Assembly: GCA_016222825.1 (NCBI GenBank)
Contig: JACRQF010000010.1
Span: 62,001 to 126,000 of the forward strand
Origin: Verrucomicrobiota bacterium
GTDB lineage: Bacteria; Verrucomicrobiota; Verrucomicrobiia; CAIQCK01
Length of the DNA stretch: 64,000 nucleotides
Direction: 5' to 3'
The translations under genes and the position numbers were made by a program. Under the pieces are notes generated by a model. The model had not been told where the DNA came from, did not search any database, and was given only the letters and a program-made list of their open reading frames with translations. Shown here piece by piece: positions 44,040 to 53,434 of this stretch (position 1 is the first letter of the stretch; the number at the start of each line of letters is the position of its first letter).

Positions 44040-46202
44040 ATGAGGAATACCGTGAAATCGCTGATGTTATTGGTATGCGCGGCTGTGATTTCTTCGGCCG
44101 CCGCGAGTGACGGGACCATTATAAACGCCCACAGCGAGGCGCGTTTCGGCAAGCCCATTGCGTTCCGAAAACTTCCGGGAACGGCGGGGACGATGGCGCT
44201 CGAAATTTCCGGCCATAAACTCTACGCGCTCGAAGACCGCGGGCTGTCGGTTTTCGATATTGCAGACCCGAGGAACCCGAAGCGCCTCGGCCATGTCGGC
44301 GGCATGGGTAATGTCCGCCAGTTGCGGGTCAGCGGCAAGACGGCGTTTCTGTCGTCGCGTCAGTGCGGCCTGTGGGCGGTTGATGTTTCCGACGACAAGA
44401 ATCCCAGAATCCTGTCGAACTTCGACGGCGTCGAAATGGCGACCGGTCTCGACGTCGCGGGCGATGTGGCGTTCCTAGGACACCGCGTTTTCGGCATCCA
44501 GTGTGTGGACGTTTCCAACCCCGCCAAGATGAAACATCTCTCGTCGTTGCGCACCGACGAACCGCAGTCGGTCTATTATCGCAACGGCTTGCTCTGGAGC
44601 GGAGACTGGGCGGGCGGGGAAATCACCGCGATCGATGTCGCGAACCTGCTCGCCCCGAAGGCGATTTCAAAGTTGTCCCTCGACGGCTACGGCGACGGCA
44701 TGTGCATGCGCGGGAACATTCTTTTCGCGTCCACGGGCCAGCACAAGAAAAGCGGCCCGCCCGAACTGCGCCACGGCGCGGGGCACGGCCTCGACATCTT
44801 CGACGTGGCTAACCCGCGCCAGCCCGTCAAACTGTCGAGAGTCTCATTTCCAGACATCTATTTCGGGCCTTGCGACTATTGGACGCCCCGCATCTCCGGC
44901 GATTACTGTTTCGCCGCCGACACCGTCAACGGAGTGTTTCTCCTGGACGTCTCCGACCTCAAAACGCCGAAGATCCTCGGCAACCTGATTCTCCCCAAGC
45001 GAGACCCCGAGAATCCTAAGATCGCCGTTCCTTTCGAGCAGATCGTCGATCCGAACATCCCGCAGGGAGATCCCGTTTCGTCAATAGCCGTCGGCGACGG
45101 CGTGCTCTACATCTCGGGCAACTACACGGGAATCTATATGGCGGACTTCCCGAAAATCGCCAAAACTCAGGCACGCGATTTCGGCGCGTTGCCCAAACTT
45201 CCCGGTCATCAATTCGACGCGAATGAAAAAGGATTTTACAGCTCGGGCGCCGAGCTTTCCAACCCCACGCGAGCCGTCGCCATCAAGGGCGACATCGCCT
45301 ACACCGCGAACGTATGGGACGGTGTTAAGATTTACAGGCTCTCCGAAAACGGCATTGTGCAGATCGGCCGGGCCGACATCAAATACGCCGCCGACATCAA
45401 GCGTTCGGGCGACCGGCTCTATGTCGCCGAGGGACAGAACGGCATCGGCGTTTACAAGCTGGTTTCCGACACCAAACTCCAGGAAATCGGCAGGCTGGCC
45501 GTGCTGGACAAGGGCTTGAACTTCGTCCAGTTCCTCTGGGCGTTTGACGGATGCACTATCGTGCCCGCAAGTTGCGGGTCTTCGCGGATGCACTTTGTGG
45601 ATTTTGCAAATCCCTCTCAGCCGAAGATCATCGGCAGCGAACTCGGCACAGGACTCCTCTACAACAACTACGCGGGACAGAACCTCGTCAAGGGACGCTA
45701 TTTTGGACTGTCACGCACCTTTGGGGGGCTGCAGATATTCGACCTTAAAAACGGCTCCAAGAAGCTCGTTTGGCACGACAAGTTTCCCCTCTGTTCGCAG
45801 ACAGGGACAATCGCTGCGTTTGGCGACGAGTTCCTCGTGATGCGCTGTTGCGGATACGCATTCTTCAACCCCGAGAAACCCGTGCCCACGCGCGCCATGA
45901 AAAGGCTCGCGTTTCCCGGTCAAGGGGAGCTATGTGCCGACATTCCCGACGATTCGGCCATCAGCCGCTCCATGTTCCCCAAATCAGAATGGGAGGGCCA
46001 GGTGAATGTTGATCAAGTGACCGGCAAGGTCGCCGTCGCGAACAGAATGTTCAAGAACTGCCATATCTACGATTTTTCTGATAAGGCAAATCCAAAGCTC
46101 CTGAAAAAGATCGAACTCAACGCCAATCCGAACGTGCCCGCATTCTGGAACGGGCGCGTCGTGCTTCCGTGCGGATACTCGGGGCTGCTTTTGGAGAAAT
46201 GA
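44040..46202 (+). CDS. Secreted LVIVD-repeat beta-propeller
   Basis: A 720-residue exported protein; signal peptide ends near SSAAASDG (residue 24). It consists of repeated LVIVD-like blades: LYALEDRGLSVFDIADPRNPKRLG, GLWAVDVSDDKNPRILS, GIQCVDVSNPAKMKHLS, GVFLLDVSDLKTPKILG, and HFVDFANPSQPKIIG. Such propellers serve as surface binding or adhesion platforms. No enzymatic motif is seen. Codon use looks slightly less GC-rich at third positions than in neighbours. It overlaps the next start by one codon (ATGATG). Confidence 0.8.
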   Translation: MRNTVKSLMLLVCAAVISSAAASDGTIINAHSEARFGKPIAFRKLPGTAGTMALEISGHKLYALEDRGLSVFDIADPRNPKRLGHVGGMGNVRQLRVSGKTAFLSSRQCGLWAVDVSDDKNPRILSNFDGVEMATGLDVAGDVAFLGHRVFGIQCVDVSNPAKMKHLSSLRTDEPQSVYYRNGLLWSGDWAGGEITAIDVANLLAPKAISKLSLDGYGDGMCMRGNILFASTGQHKKSGPPELRHGAGHGLDIFDVANPRQPVKLSRVSFPDIYFGPCDYWTPRISGDYCFAADTVNGVFLLDVSDLKTPKILGNLILPKRDPENPKIAVPFEQIVDPNIPQGDPVSSIAVGDGVLYISGNYTGIYMADFPKIAKTQARDFGALPKLPGHQFDANEKGFYSSGAELSNPTRAVAIKGDIAYTANVWDGVKIYRLSENGIVQIGRADIKYAADIKRSGDRLYVAEGQNGIGVYKLVSDTKLQEIGRLAVLDKGLNFVQFLWAFDGCTIVPASCGSSRMHFVDFANPSQPKIIGSELGTGLLYNNYAGQNLVKGRYFGLSRTFGGLQIFDLKNGSKKLVWHDKFPLCSQTGTIAAFGDEFLVMRCCGYAFFNPEKPVPTRAMKRLAFPGQGELCADIPDDSAISRSMFPKSEWEGQVNVDQVTGKVAVANRMFKNCHIYDFSDKANPKLLKKIELNANPNVPAFWNGRVVLPCGYSGLLLEK

Positions 46203-49200
46203 TGAAAAACGTCCTTTCCGTCTATTCCGCTCTGTTATTAGCGGTTGCCTCGGCGGGTTCCGCCACATTCCATGTCGCTCCCAACGGCAGCGACGCCGAT
46301 CCAAGCACGGCCGAAAAACCGTTCGCCACGTTAGCGGCCGCGCGCGACGCGGCGAGAAAAGCAGGAGCAGAGCAGAGGCGCATTATTGTGATGCCCGGCG
46401 AGTTCTTTCTGGAGCAGCCTCTCGTTTTGGACGCACGGGACAACGGCTTGACCATCGAGGCAGAAACCACCGGGAAGGTAACGCTCTATGGCGGCAAGCT
46501 GGTGACCAACTGGAAACGTGACGGCGATCGGTTGTGGCACGCCGACTTGCCAGGCGTGAAGGAAGGCAAATGGGATTTCCGCGCTCTCGTCGTGAACGGA
46601 CGACTTGCGGAACGTGCCTGCTATCCGGCGACCAACACATTCGAGAACCTCGGCACGTGGAACCTGCCGTTGCTGCCCGCCGTCGCCGGCCATTGGGAAC
46701 GCAAGCCCACGCACGAAGAATTGACCACGATGCCCTACGACCCGAAGGACATCCCGGCGACGCTCGACGTGCGCAACGCCGAGGTGCGGATGTATCACAT
46801 GTGGGCCGAGTCGCTCGTCGGCGTTACGACCAACGACATCCAGCGTCGCGCGCTGATCCTCTCCTCGGAGCCGTCGTGGCCGCCCGGCGCGCTGAACCGA
46901 CGGAAATACGTGGTCTTCAACACGCGCGAGGGCATGACGCGTCCCGGCCAATGGTATCTCGATCGCACCGCGGGCCGTCTGGTGTATTGGCCGTTGCCGG
47001 GCGAGGACATGACGAAAATCAAAGTCGTCGCGCCAACTGCCGAACGGATCATCAGCCTCGCAGGCACGTCGCAGAAACCCGTGACGGACATCACCATTCG
47101 CGGCCTGACGTTGCAGGCGACGACCGCGCCCCTCAAGCCGGCCAGTTTTGGCGCGACGGCGTTCGATGGCGCGCTCCATGCCGTGCAGGCCCGGCAATGC
47201 ACGTTCGAGAACCTCGAAATCTGCAACGTCGGCGGTCTCGGTTTGCGCGCTGAAAATCTCGCGGACAGCCGTGTCATCAACTGCCGCATTCACCACGTCG
47301 GCGCGTGCGGCGCGAGAATCAGCGGCAACGACACACTCATCGCACAGAACCACGTCCACCACCTCGGCGTGTATTACCCAAGCGCATGCGCAACAAGCCT
47401 GTCGGGCAACAAGCTGCGCATCTGCCGCAACGAGATCCACGATGCGCCGTATTCCGGCATCATCGGCGGCGGCAAGGAGAACCTGATCGAAGAGAACCTG
47501 ATCTACCGCGTGATGCGCGAACTGCACGACGGCGCGGCGATCTACGGCAACATGAACGCATGCATCATCCGCGGCAACGTGGTGCGCGACGTGGTGGAGG
47601 TCGGCAAAGGCTTCGGTGCTTCCGCCTACTACCTCGATGAAGGCGCGCGCGATTGCATCATCGAGCGCAACGTAGCCCAGGGCGTGCCGATGCCGACCCA
47701 CAACCACATCACGCGCAACACGATCGTGCGCGACAATGTATTCATCGCCGACGGCGACATGACCGTGTCGTTTGCGCGTTCCGTGGGATGCACCTTCGAG
47801 CGCAACACGCTGTTCGTGCCCGGCAAACTCACCGTGCGCCAGCCAAACGGCATCCGCGTGTGGAAGAACAACGTCATCTATCGCGGCGGGGCCAGCAAAG
47901 GCGGCGCACCGCAGCCGTTCACCATCAGCGACACGGTCCCGGCCGAACCTGCGCCGGAACGGAGAACGTATTCTGCCATTGCCGAACGCGTGTCGGTCGC
48001 GCCGACGATAGACGGTGACATCAAGACCGCTGAGTGGCCGGGCAAACTCCAAACACTGGATCGCGAGCCTTCCCGTTTCAGCGTCGGTGGGGCGCCGGTG
48101 CTTGCGAAGTTCGCCTATGACGACACCTTCCTCTACGTCGCCGCGAACGTGACCATGTTCGGTCCTGCTAAGGTGAGCACGAACTCAGTCTGGGGCAAAG
48201 ACGACGGTGTGGAGGTCTGCATCGCGGGCAAAACCGCCGACGGCAAGCCGGTCACATTCGTGGTGCGCGGCTACGCTTGTGGCGCGCTCCAGAGTGCCAC
48301 AGACGCTGGCGCCCCTGCGGACGCCGCGGAGCAGCTCCGCAAAGCGACACGGTTCGCCGCACGTCCGATCCCGGGCGCAGGTGGCGGGTTGTTCGGCAAA
48401 GGTTGGCGCGGCGAATGGGCCATCCCGTTCGCGGCGTTGGGACTGAAGGCTGCGCCCAATCTCAAGATTCAGTTCAACATGGGAGCGTATTGCAGCGAGT
48501 TCGGCGAGTGGCACTGCTGGGAAGGCACGCTCGCTGAGAACTGGCGCCTCGAACAAGCCGGCACGCTGTTGTTGAACCCGCCACCCAAAGCCAAGCCGCT
48601 CGTCGGCGCGATCCGGTGGGACGCGTGGTATGGACCGCTTCCTGCAACGGCGCGCCCGCCGGAATCGGTCGAGTTTCCAGGGTTCAACACAACGCGCAGT
48701 CGGAAGGTGAGCCAGGACCCCGGCAAGGAGACGCGGCGCGCGCTCGCCGCGGAACAGTGGCGTTACCGCTGGCCGTTCTTCACGACGCTCGCGCCGGACG
48801 GAAGCGCGAGAGATTTCAATGAGAACAAGCCGGAGGTAATCGAGCGGGAGATCGAGTATGCCGTCCACGCCGGGCTGAGCTACTGGGCGTTCACGGCGTA
48901 TCCGGAGAACTGCCCGCTGAGCTACACGTTGAAGACGTTCCTGACCTGCAAGAACCGCGACAAGCTGAAGTTCTGCCTCTTCCTGCCGATGTGGCCGGCT
49001 TACGGGCGGATACCGGACGACGCGGCGGAGCGGGCGTATTGGGCGCACGTGGCGCGGATGGTCCGCGAGCCGAACTATCTCAAGGTCGGGGGAAACCGGC
49101 CGGTGTTCTACCTCGGCTTCCTAAACGACCAACTGGCCGAGAAACTCCTCAGCGGGCCGTGGCCGAAGCTCTGCACCGAACTGGCGAAGTGCGGTTTCGG

Positions 49201-49699
49201 GAAACCGTGGGTTGCGATCTGCCACAGCCCGGCGAAAGCGGCCAAGCGGTATTGCAACATGCTGCAAGGCGACGCGCTGAGCCAATACGCCATCGGCGGC
49301 AGCGCGAAGGCCGGGGCGTTTTCCGAGCTGGCGGCGCGCGCGGAGAAGTTCTGGGAGGACTGCGCCGCCACAGGAGCGGCCGTCGCTCCCATCTGCATGG
49401 CCGGATGGGACCGCCGCCCGCGCGTGGCAAACCCGGTCTCGTGGGAGGACTTTCACCTGAAACCGGATGCCTTCGAGCTTTACTACAAGTCCGGCACTCC
49501 CGACGAGATCGCCGCCCACGTCGGCCGCGGCGTGTCGTGGTTCAAGAAACATCCCGCCAAGGATGGCGCAGAACTGGTGCTCATCTACGCGTGGAACGAA
49601 TTCGATGAAGGCGGCTGGCTCGCTCCTGCGCTACCTCCGCCGCACGGCGAAGGCACGGCCCGCGTTGACGCGCTCCGCAAGGTGCTTGTGGCGCGTTGA
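46202..49699 (+). CDS. Fusion: right-handed beta-helix, CBM9 and WbsX-type barrel
   Basis: A 1165-residue exported protein; signal peptide about residues 1-22. Residues 25-575 are a parallel beta-helix (FHVAPNGSDADPSTAEKPFA start, with many N-X-I/V rungs such as NHITRNTIVRDNVFIADG), typical of pectate lyase-like or GH141-like enzymes. Residues 597-790 match CBM9 (SVAPTIDGDIKTAEWPG, FAYDDTFLYVAANV, WRGEWAIPFAALGL). From 800 on, a WbsX/GH99-like barrel follows (GAIRWDAWYGPLP, YWAFTAYPENCPLSYTLKTF, LIYAWNEFDEGGWLAP). The combination suggests an enzyme for a complex glycan. GGAG is 5 nt before ATG 46202, preferred over 46199. Confidence 0.82.
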   Translation: MKNVLSVYSALLLAVASAGSATFHVAPNGSDADPSTAEKPFATLAAARDAARKAGAEQRRIIVMPGEFFLEQPLVLDARDNGLTIEAETTGKVTLYGGKLVTNWKRDGDRLWHADLPGVKEGKWDFRALVVNGRLAERACYPATNTFENLGTWNLPLLPAVAGHWERKPTHEELTTMPYDPKDIPATLDVRNAEVRMYHMWAESLVGVTTNDIQRRALILSSEPSWPPGALNRRKYVVFNTREGMTRPGQWYLDRTAGRLVYWPLPGEDMTKIKVVAPTAERIISLAGTSQKPVTDITIRGLTLQATTAPLKPASFGATAFDGALHAVQARQCTFENLEICNVGGLGLRAENLADSRVINCRIHHVGACGARISGNDTLIAQNHVHHLGVYYPSACATSLSGNKLRICRNEIHDAPYSGIIGGGKENLIEENLIYRVMRELHDGAAIYGNMNACIIRGNVVRDVVEVGKGFGASAYYLDEGARDCIIERNVAQGVPMPTHNHITRNTIVRDNVFIADGDMTVSFARSVGCTFERNTLFVPGKLTVRQPNGIRVWKNNVIYRGGASKGGAPQPFTISDTVPAEPAPERRTYSAIAERVSVAPTIDGDIKTAEWPGKLQTLDREPSRFSVGGAPVLAKFAYDDTFLYVAANVTMFGPAKVSTNSVWGKDDGVEVCIAGKTADGKPVTFVVRGYACGALQSATDAGAPADAAEQLRKATRFAARPIPGAGGGLFGKGWRGEWAIPFAALGLKAAPNLKIQFNMGAYCSEFGEWHCWEGTLAENWRLEQAGTLLLNPPPKAKPLVGAIRWDAWYGPLPATARPPESVEFPGFNTTRSRKVSQDPGKETRRALAAEQWRYRWPFFTTLAPDGSARDFNENKPEVIEREIEYAVHAGLSYWAFTAYPENCPLSYTLKTFLTCKNRDKLKFCLFLPMWPAYGRIPDDAAERAYWAHVARMVREPNYLKVGGNRPVFYLGFLNDQLAEKLLSGPWPKLCTELAKCGFGKPWVAICHSPAKAAKRYCNMLQGDALSQYAIGGSAKAGAFSELAARAEKFWEDCAATGAAVAPICMAGWDRRPRVANPVSWEDFHLKPDAFELYYKSGTPDEIAAHVGRGVSWFKKHPAKDGAELVLIYAWNEFDEGGWLAPALPPPHGEGTARVDALRKVLVAR

Positions 49700-49929
49700 G
49701 GCCACTTTGCTTAAACAGCTAGGCAACACCAAGGAAGTGCGCGCTTGCCTCGCGCGGCTGGAAGGCGATAATGCCGGCGTGAGCACGGCACCGGAAACAA
49801 AGCAGCCATCGGCACGAGACGCGCGTGAATTCTCGCCTCAGGCCGCAAACCAGCGCCTCACCGCCGGTGGGCTGAAATCGAAACCCCTGCCCCTTATCCC
49901 TTAAATCCTTATCCCTCCAGGAGACCCCC

Positions 49930-51189
49930 ATGCACAACTTCGATCAGCTTCGCGAACACAGCCACCTCACGCGCCGCTACTTCCTGCAGCTCGGCTCCCT
50001 CGCCGCCGCAGCTTGGAACGCGTCCCCGCTGGCCGCGGCGGGCGCCGCCTCCGACCACCCACTCCTGAAAGACGCCATCGCCAAACTCGAATACCTGCAC
50101 CCGCTTGATGGCATTAAGATCGCCGACAAAGGCCGCACGGGCGTCCTCAAGTTCCCGCCCGAAAAACTCCGCGAGGTCGGTCTCGTTCCCGAGACCTGGT
50201 CGCTCGAGATCGTCGCCGACACGGAGAGCACAAGCGCCGTCGAGCAGCCTTTCACCCGGGCACAAGGAAACGCCCTAGATTGGAAGTGCCTGATGAAATT
50301 GGCCGAGCGCCACGCCGTCCGCTTCCTCCACCCTTGCATCTGCGCCTTTGGCGACGATCCATTCCACACCAGTCTCTGGGAAGGCGTACCCTTGCGCGAA
50401 ATCATCTGGATGGCCAAGCCCAAGGCCAATATCCGCCGCGTCATCTATCAGAGCTATCACCCCGATGGCCTGCCTCCGTTCCAAGCCTCTCTGCCCCTGG
50501 CCCAAGTCCTCGAAACCCCGCCGGGCCAAGTCCCCCCTGTCTTGGCCTACAAGATGAACGGCGAACTTATCCCGGCCGCTCACGGCGGGCCGGCCCGCGT
50601 CGTCGTCCCCGGCATGTATGGCGACAAGGCCATCAAGTGGATCCAACGCATCGTCCTCACCAACGACTTCAAGGCCAGCGATTCCGACGCCGCCGTCCAC
50701 AACGCCGACACCGAAAGCCCCATGAAGACCAAGGCCCGCTTCATCAACGCCCCCACGGAGCTGAAGCCCGGCTCGCCCGCCGCCCTCACCGGCTACGCCC
50801 TGGTCGGCATCTCCGGCCTGGCCAAGGTCCAATATTGCGTCCACCCGCACAACGAGCCCCGGCCCTCCGACGACCCCTACTGGACCAAGACCGACTGGCG
50901 TGACGCCGCCATCCTGCCCGCGCCCACGAACTGGGGCCGCGGGATCGCCGGCGGAAAGCTCCCGCCCAACACCAGCCACATGGACCCCGCCAAGGGCACG
51001 CCCCTGGAGTGGCCCATCCGCTTCACGCTCACCCACTGGGCGGCCCTGCTTCCCGGCCTCCCGGCGGGCACATACGACCTCTGCTGCCGCACCATAGACC
51101 ACAACGGCATCGCCCAACCCTTGCCCCGCCCGTTCCCCCGCTCCGGAAACAACGGCATCCACCGTGTCACACTGACGGTAAAGGCGTGA
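49930..51189 (+). CDS. Tat-exported sulfite oxidase-family molybdopterin protein
   Basis: A 419-residue protein with a twin-arginine signal (TRRYFLQLG, then a hydrophobic Ala-rich stretch), so it is exported folded with its cofactor. The body matches the sulfite oxidase/YedY Moco domain: WSLEIVAD, WKCLMKLAERH, the HPCICAFGDDP segment carrying the likely Moco cysteine near residue 136, SLWEGVPLREII, PARVVVPGMYGDKAIKWIQRI, followed by an Ig-like dimerisation domain (ALTGYALVGISGLAKVQYCV). Substrate not predictable. A clear Shine-Dalgarno site (AGGAG) lies 6 nt before the ATG. It is separated by 230 bp of featureless sequence from the fusion gene upstream. Confidence 0.85.
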   Translation: MHNFDQLREHSHLTRRYFLQLGSLAAAAWNASPLAAAGAASDHPLLKDAIAKLEYLHPLDGIKIADKGRTGVLKFPPEKLREVGLVPETWSLEIVADTESTSAVEQPFTRAQGNALDWKCLMKLAERHAVRFLHPCICAFGDDPFHTSLWEGVPLREIIWMAKPKANIRRVIYQSYHPDGLPPFQASLPLAQVLETPPGQVPPVLAYKMNGELIPAAHGGPARVVVPGMYGDKAIKWIQRIVLTNDFKASDSDAAVHNADTESPMKTKARFINAPTELKPGSPAALTGYALVGISGLAKVQYCVHPHNEPRPSDDPYWTKTDWRDAAILPAPTNWGRGIAGGKLPPNTSHMDPAKGTPLEWPIRFTLTHWAALLPGLPAGTYDLCCRTIDHNGIAQPLPRPFPRSGNNGIHRVTLTVKA

Positions 51190-51327
51190 GCCGGGGATAG
51201 AGTTCCATAATCTCCGCAGAACTCGATGAACCACTACACCAGCACTGGTGCCGGACATTGGCTTGGACGTGATAAGCTCCGCCCCGATCGGTGACGCAAT
51301 CACCGGGAACCCCGAAAGCTTTTGGGG

Positions 51328-51438
51328 CTGGCGAAGTCCCCCGGCGCGAAGTTCGTGCGGATGGAAGGCGCCCGCGCCGTGCTGGAGGTGGAGGCGGGGA
51401 GCTACAAGTTTGCCATCAGCATGAGCCGATTGGGTTGA
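51328..51438 (+). pseudogene. C-terminal remnant of a GH78 rhamnosidase-like gene
   Basis: An open stretch of 36 codons up to the TGA at 51436-51438, including GAKFVRMEGARAVLEVEAG and YKFAIS, resembles the C-terminal strand pair of alpha-L-rhamnosidases. It has no start of its own and no upstream body. Its stop overlaps the ATG of the pentapeptide gene (TGATG). Confidence 0.4.
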
Positions 51439-52733
51439 TGAAGTCAGGGCTTTTGCAGTTGCGTCGTAAGGTATTCGCAGCACCAGTTGATTTCAGGGAG
51501 GTGGTTTTTGCCAAAGGGGCGGATTTCGGTGCCGCCCTTTTCCCTGGCAAGTGCGAGTTTTGCTCTTGTAGCAAGGTTGCTTTTGATCAGACGCGTGATT
51601 CCTCAACAGTCGAATGCGTGACTTTCGCGCGTTCCAGGTTTAACGAACGTGTCAGTTTCAAGGGTGCAGTCTTCTCTGGGTCTGCCGATTTCACCGAAGT
51701 TAGCTTCGTCGGGGGGGCTGATTTTAGAGACACCTCTTTCGCTGGGCCATTTGTCAATTTCCGCCAGAGTTATTTCGCAGGACGGACAGAGTTCGCGCCG
51801 CGGTTGGCCGAGGAGCACTCAAACCCGCTCTTTGCAGACGCAGAAGTAGATTTCAGAGAAGTTGCCCTGGAACCTCTGGATGCCGTCAGCTTTCGAAGCG
51901 CGGACTTGCAGAAGTGCCGTTTTCTTTGCACGGATGTTAGAAAGATCGGCTTTCATAATGTTCTTTGGCCAGAAGGCAGGAACAGGTCCGCAAGAAAATG
52001 GGAGCCAGCCGTCGGATGGGTCTTGAAACGCTTGTTCAAGAAGCACACGCGAACCAGCAGTCGTTTGGCAGTTTGGGACTGGGTGGTGTGGGAGCAATCT
52101 GGCGCAGTAGAACAAGCCCCGTTTGATCATCTGGAAAGGCTCTTTCGTGAACTGAAACAAAACTTCGAGGAGCGACGCGCATGGGAAGAAGCTCGCCATT
52201 TCCACTACATGGAAAAGAACATGAGGCGGCAGAATCCGAAAACGCCATTTCCGACGTGGTTTCTCTTGCGCCTGTATTGGTGGTTCGGCGGTTTTGGCGA
52301 GCGTTGCACGAGGCCGCTTCTGTATGCGCTGATACTACTCATGATCTCGACGATCATATATGCGTGTTGTGGTCTCGCGATCGAATCTAAGTCTGCCGGC
52401 GTAGAGTATCACGTCATTGTGCAGCAGCAGGCAAGGGCCGTAGCTTTCCAATCCCAAGCAGCGGGACGCGGACTCCGCCAACGAAGCAGAAGCGGACCTG
52501 CGCACGGGAAGAGAGTTGTGGTGCCGAGTTCTCCTCTGCCGACGACCAAGACAGCGAGTGTCTCGGATACATTGCTCTACAGCCTTCGGACCATGACTTT
52601 GCTCCGCTCTGACGGTTTTGTTTTCACCAGATGGGACAGTTTTGCAAGATGGTGGAATACGTTTGAGAGTTTACTTGGGCCTATTTTGCTGGGGTTGTTC
52701 GCTCTGGCAGTTCGTCAACAAATGAAACGATAG
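51438..52733 (+). CDS. Pentapeptide-repeat membrane protein with ion-channel-like C-terminus
   Basis: A 431-residue protein from ATG 51438. Residues 15-175 are pentapeptide-like repeats of the A(D/N)LXX style with Phe at centre positions (VDFREVVFAKGADFGAALF, SADFTEVSFVGGADFRDTSF), forming a right-handed quadrilateral helix. A charged helical region with an FHYMEKNMRR segment (about 280-300) follows. Transmembrane helices are LLYALILLMISTIIYACCGL (about 335-355) and one near the C-terminus (LLGPILLGLFALAVRQQMKR), with a loop containing TLLYSLRTMTLL between them, as in two-helix ion-channel domains. Codon use is less GC-rich than neighbours, so transfer is likely. Confidence 0.75.
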   Translation: MKSGLLQLRRKVFAAPVDFREVVFAKGADFGAALFPGKCEFCSCSKVAFDQTRDSSTVECVTFARSRFNERVSFKGAVFSGSADFTEVSFVGGADFRDTSFAGPFVNFRQSYFAGRTEFAPRLAEEHSNPLFADAEVDFREVALEPLDAVSFRSADLQKCRFLCTDVRKIGFHNVLWPEGRNRSARKWEPAVGWVLKRLFKKHTRTSSRLAVWDWVVWEQSGAVEQAPFDHLERLFRELKQNFEERRAWEEARHFHYMEKNMRRQNPKTPFPTWFLLRLYWWFGGFGERCTRPLLYALILLMISTIIYACCGLAIESKSAGVEYHVIVQQQARAVAFQSQAAGRGLRQRSRSGPAHGKRVVVPSSPLPTTKTASVSDTLLYSLRTMTLLRSDGFVFTRWDSFARWWNTFESLLGPILLGLFALAVRQQMKR

Positions 52734-52772
52734 GCTGAGCACGGGCTAATTGGGGGGGCTGATCGGGGTCAG

Positions 52773-52904
52773 GTGGCGAAGATTGGCCCGGAGGTGGTCG
52801 AAAGCATCCGCTCTTGGAAACACTCCGGCTTCAGCGCCGACAAGAGCATGCGCATCGAGGCGGGCGACCGGACGGGCTTGGAGCAGCCTCGCGCGAATCG
52901 CTAA
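52773..52904 (+). pseudogene. IS91-family transposase fragment
   Basis: A short open stretch that matches the IS91/IS801-type rolling-circle transposase region just before its catalytic tyrosines: EVVESIRSWKHSGFSAD and MRIEAGDRTGLEQ. It breaks off after LE, runs into the promoter block and stops at TAA (52902-52904). No terminal inverted repeats or full-length copy nearby. Confidence 0.65.
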
Positions 52905-52971
52905 CCGCGTCCACACAGACGCGATTTTCGTCCCTTTACCGCCGGGTGGCGCGTCGCACATACTACGACGC
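52900..52971 (+). promoter_or_regulatory. Conserved leaderless promoter block, copy D
   Basis: GCTAAC at 52900, conserved box, -35 TTTACC at 52935-52940, 18 nt, -10 CATACT at 52959-52964, 7 nt, ATG at 52972. It is almost the same as copy E and precedes a truncated paralogue of the gene behind copy E. Confidence 0.78.
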
Positions 52972-53220
52972 ATGAACTCGACACGTGTTCTCCTCCTGAC
53001 AGCGATCACATTTCTTGGAATCTCGCTGGCATCCGCGGCCAGCTTGGAGACTCCGCGCGGAACGCTGACGGTGGACGAGCGCGGGCTGAGCCTCGCGCCG
53101 CGTGATTCGGCGTGTCCCGCCGTCGTCGGCCACGGCGGGCCGATGTGGTCGCTGCGGCTTAAAAACGACTCGCGAGAGGTTTTAGCATCTTCGGCTTCGG
53201 GGTCACATCCCCACAAATAA
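52972..53220 (+). pseudogene. Truncated paralogue of the DUF6259 glycosidase
   Basis: The first 71 codons encode the same N-terminus as the gene at 55273 (58 of 71 residues identical by hand count, including MNSTRVLLLTA and PRGTLTVDE), then diverge at about 53184 into ASSASGSHPHK and stop. Only the signal peptide and the first 50 residues of the mature protein remain. A product could be secreted but would lack any catalytic part. Confidence 0.8.
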
Positions 53221-53241
53221 CATTTGGATAATGGGTCGTAG

Positions 53242-53409
53242 AACATCGAGACGCGCAACGGCTATATCTCCACCGGCTTCATCGGCACCAAGGACCTGAT
53301 GCTGGCGCTGGCGAAGATCGGCCGCAACCCCGACACAGGCCTCGGGACGGGCGACGTCGCCTACCGGCTCATCCACAACGACACGTTCCCCTCGTGGTGG
53401 CTCCCCCTA
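53242..53409 (+). pseudogene. Internal fragment of a GH78 rhamnosidase-like gene
   Basis: One frame reads NIETRNGYISTGFIGTKDL, GTGDVAYRLIHNDTFPSWW; this matches the six-hairpin barrel of alpha-L-rhamnosidases (the TGFLGT and YRLLLNDTYPSWGY region). It has no start codon or flanking protein. It is from a more internal part than the fragment at 51328, yet lies downstream of it. Confidence 0.7.
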
Positions 53410-53434
53410 ACGCAGGAAAGGCCATCCATAGCGT

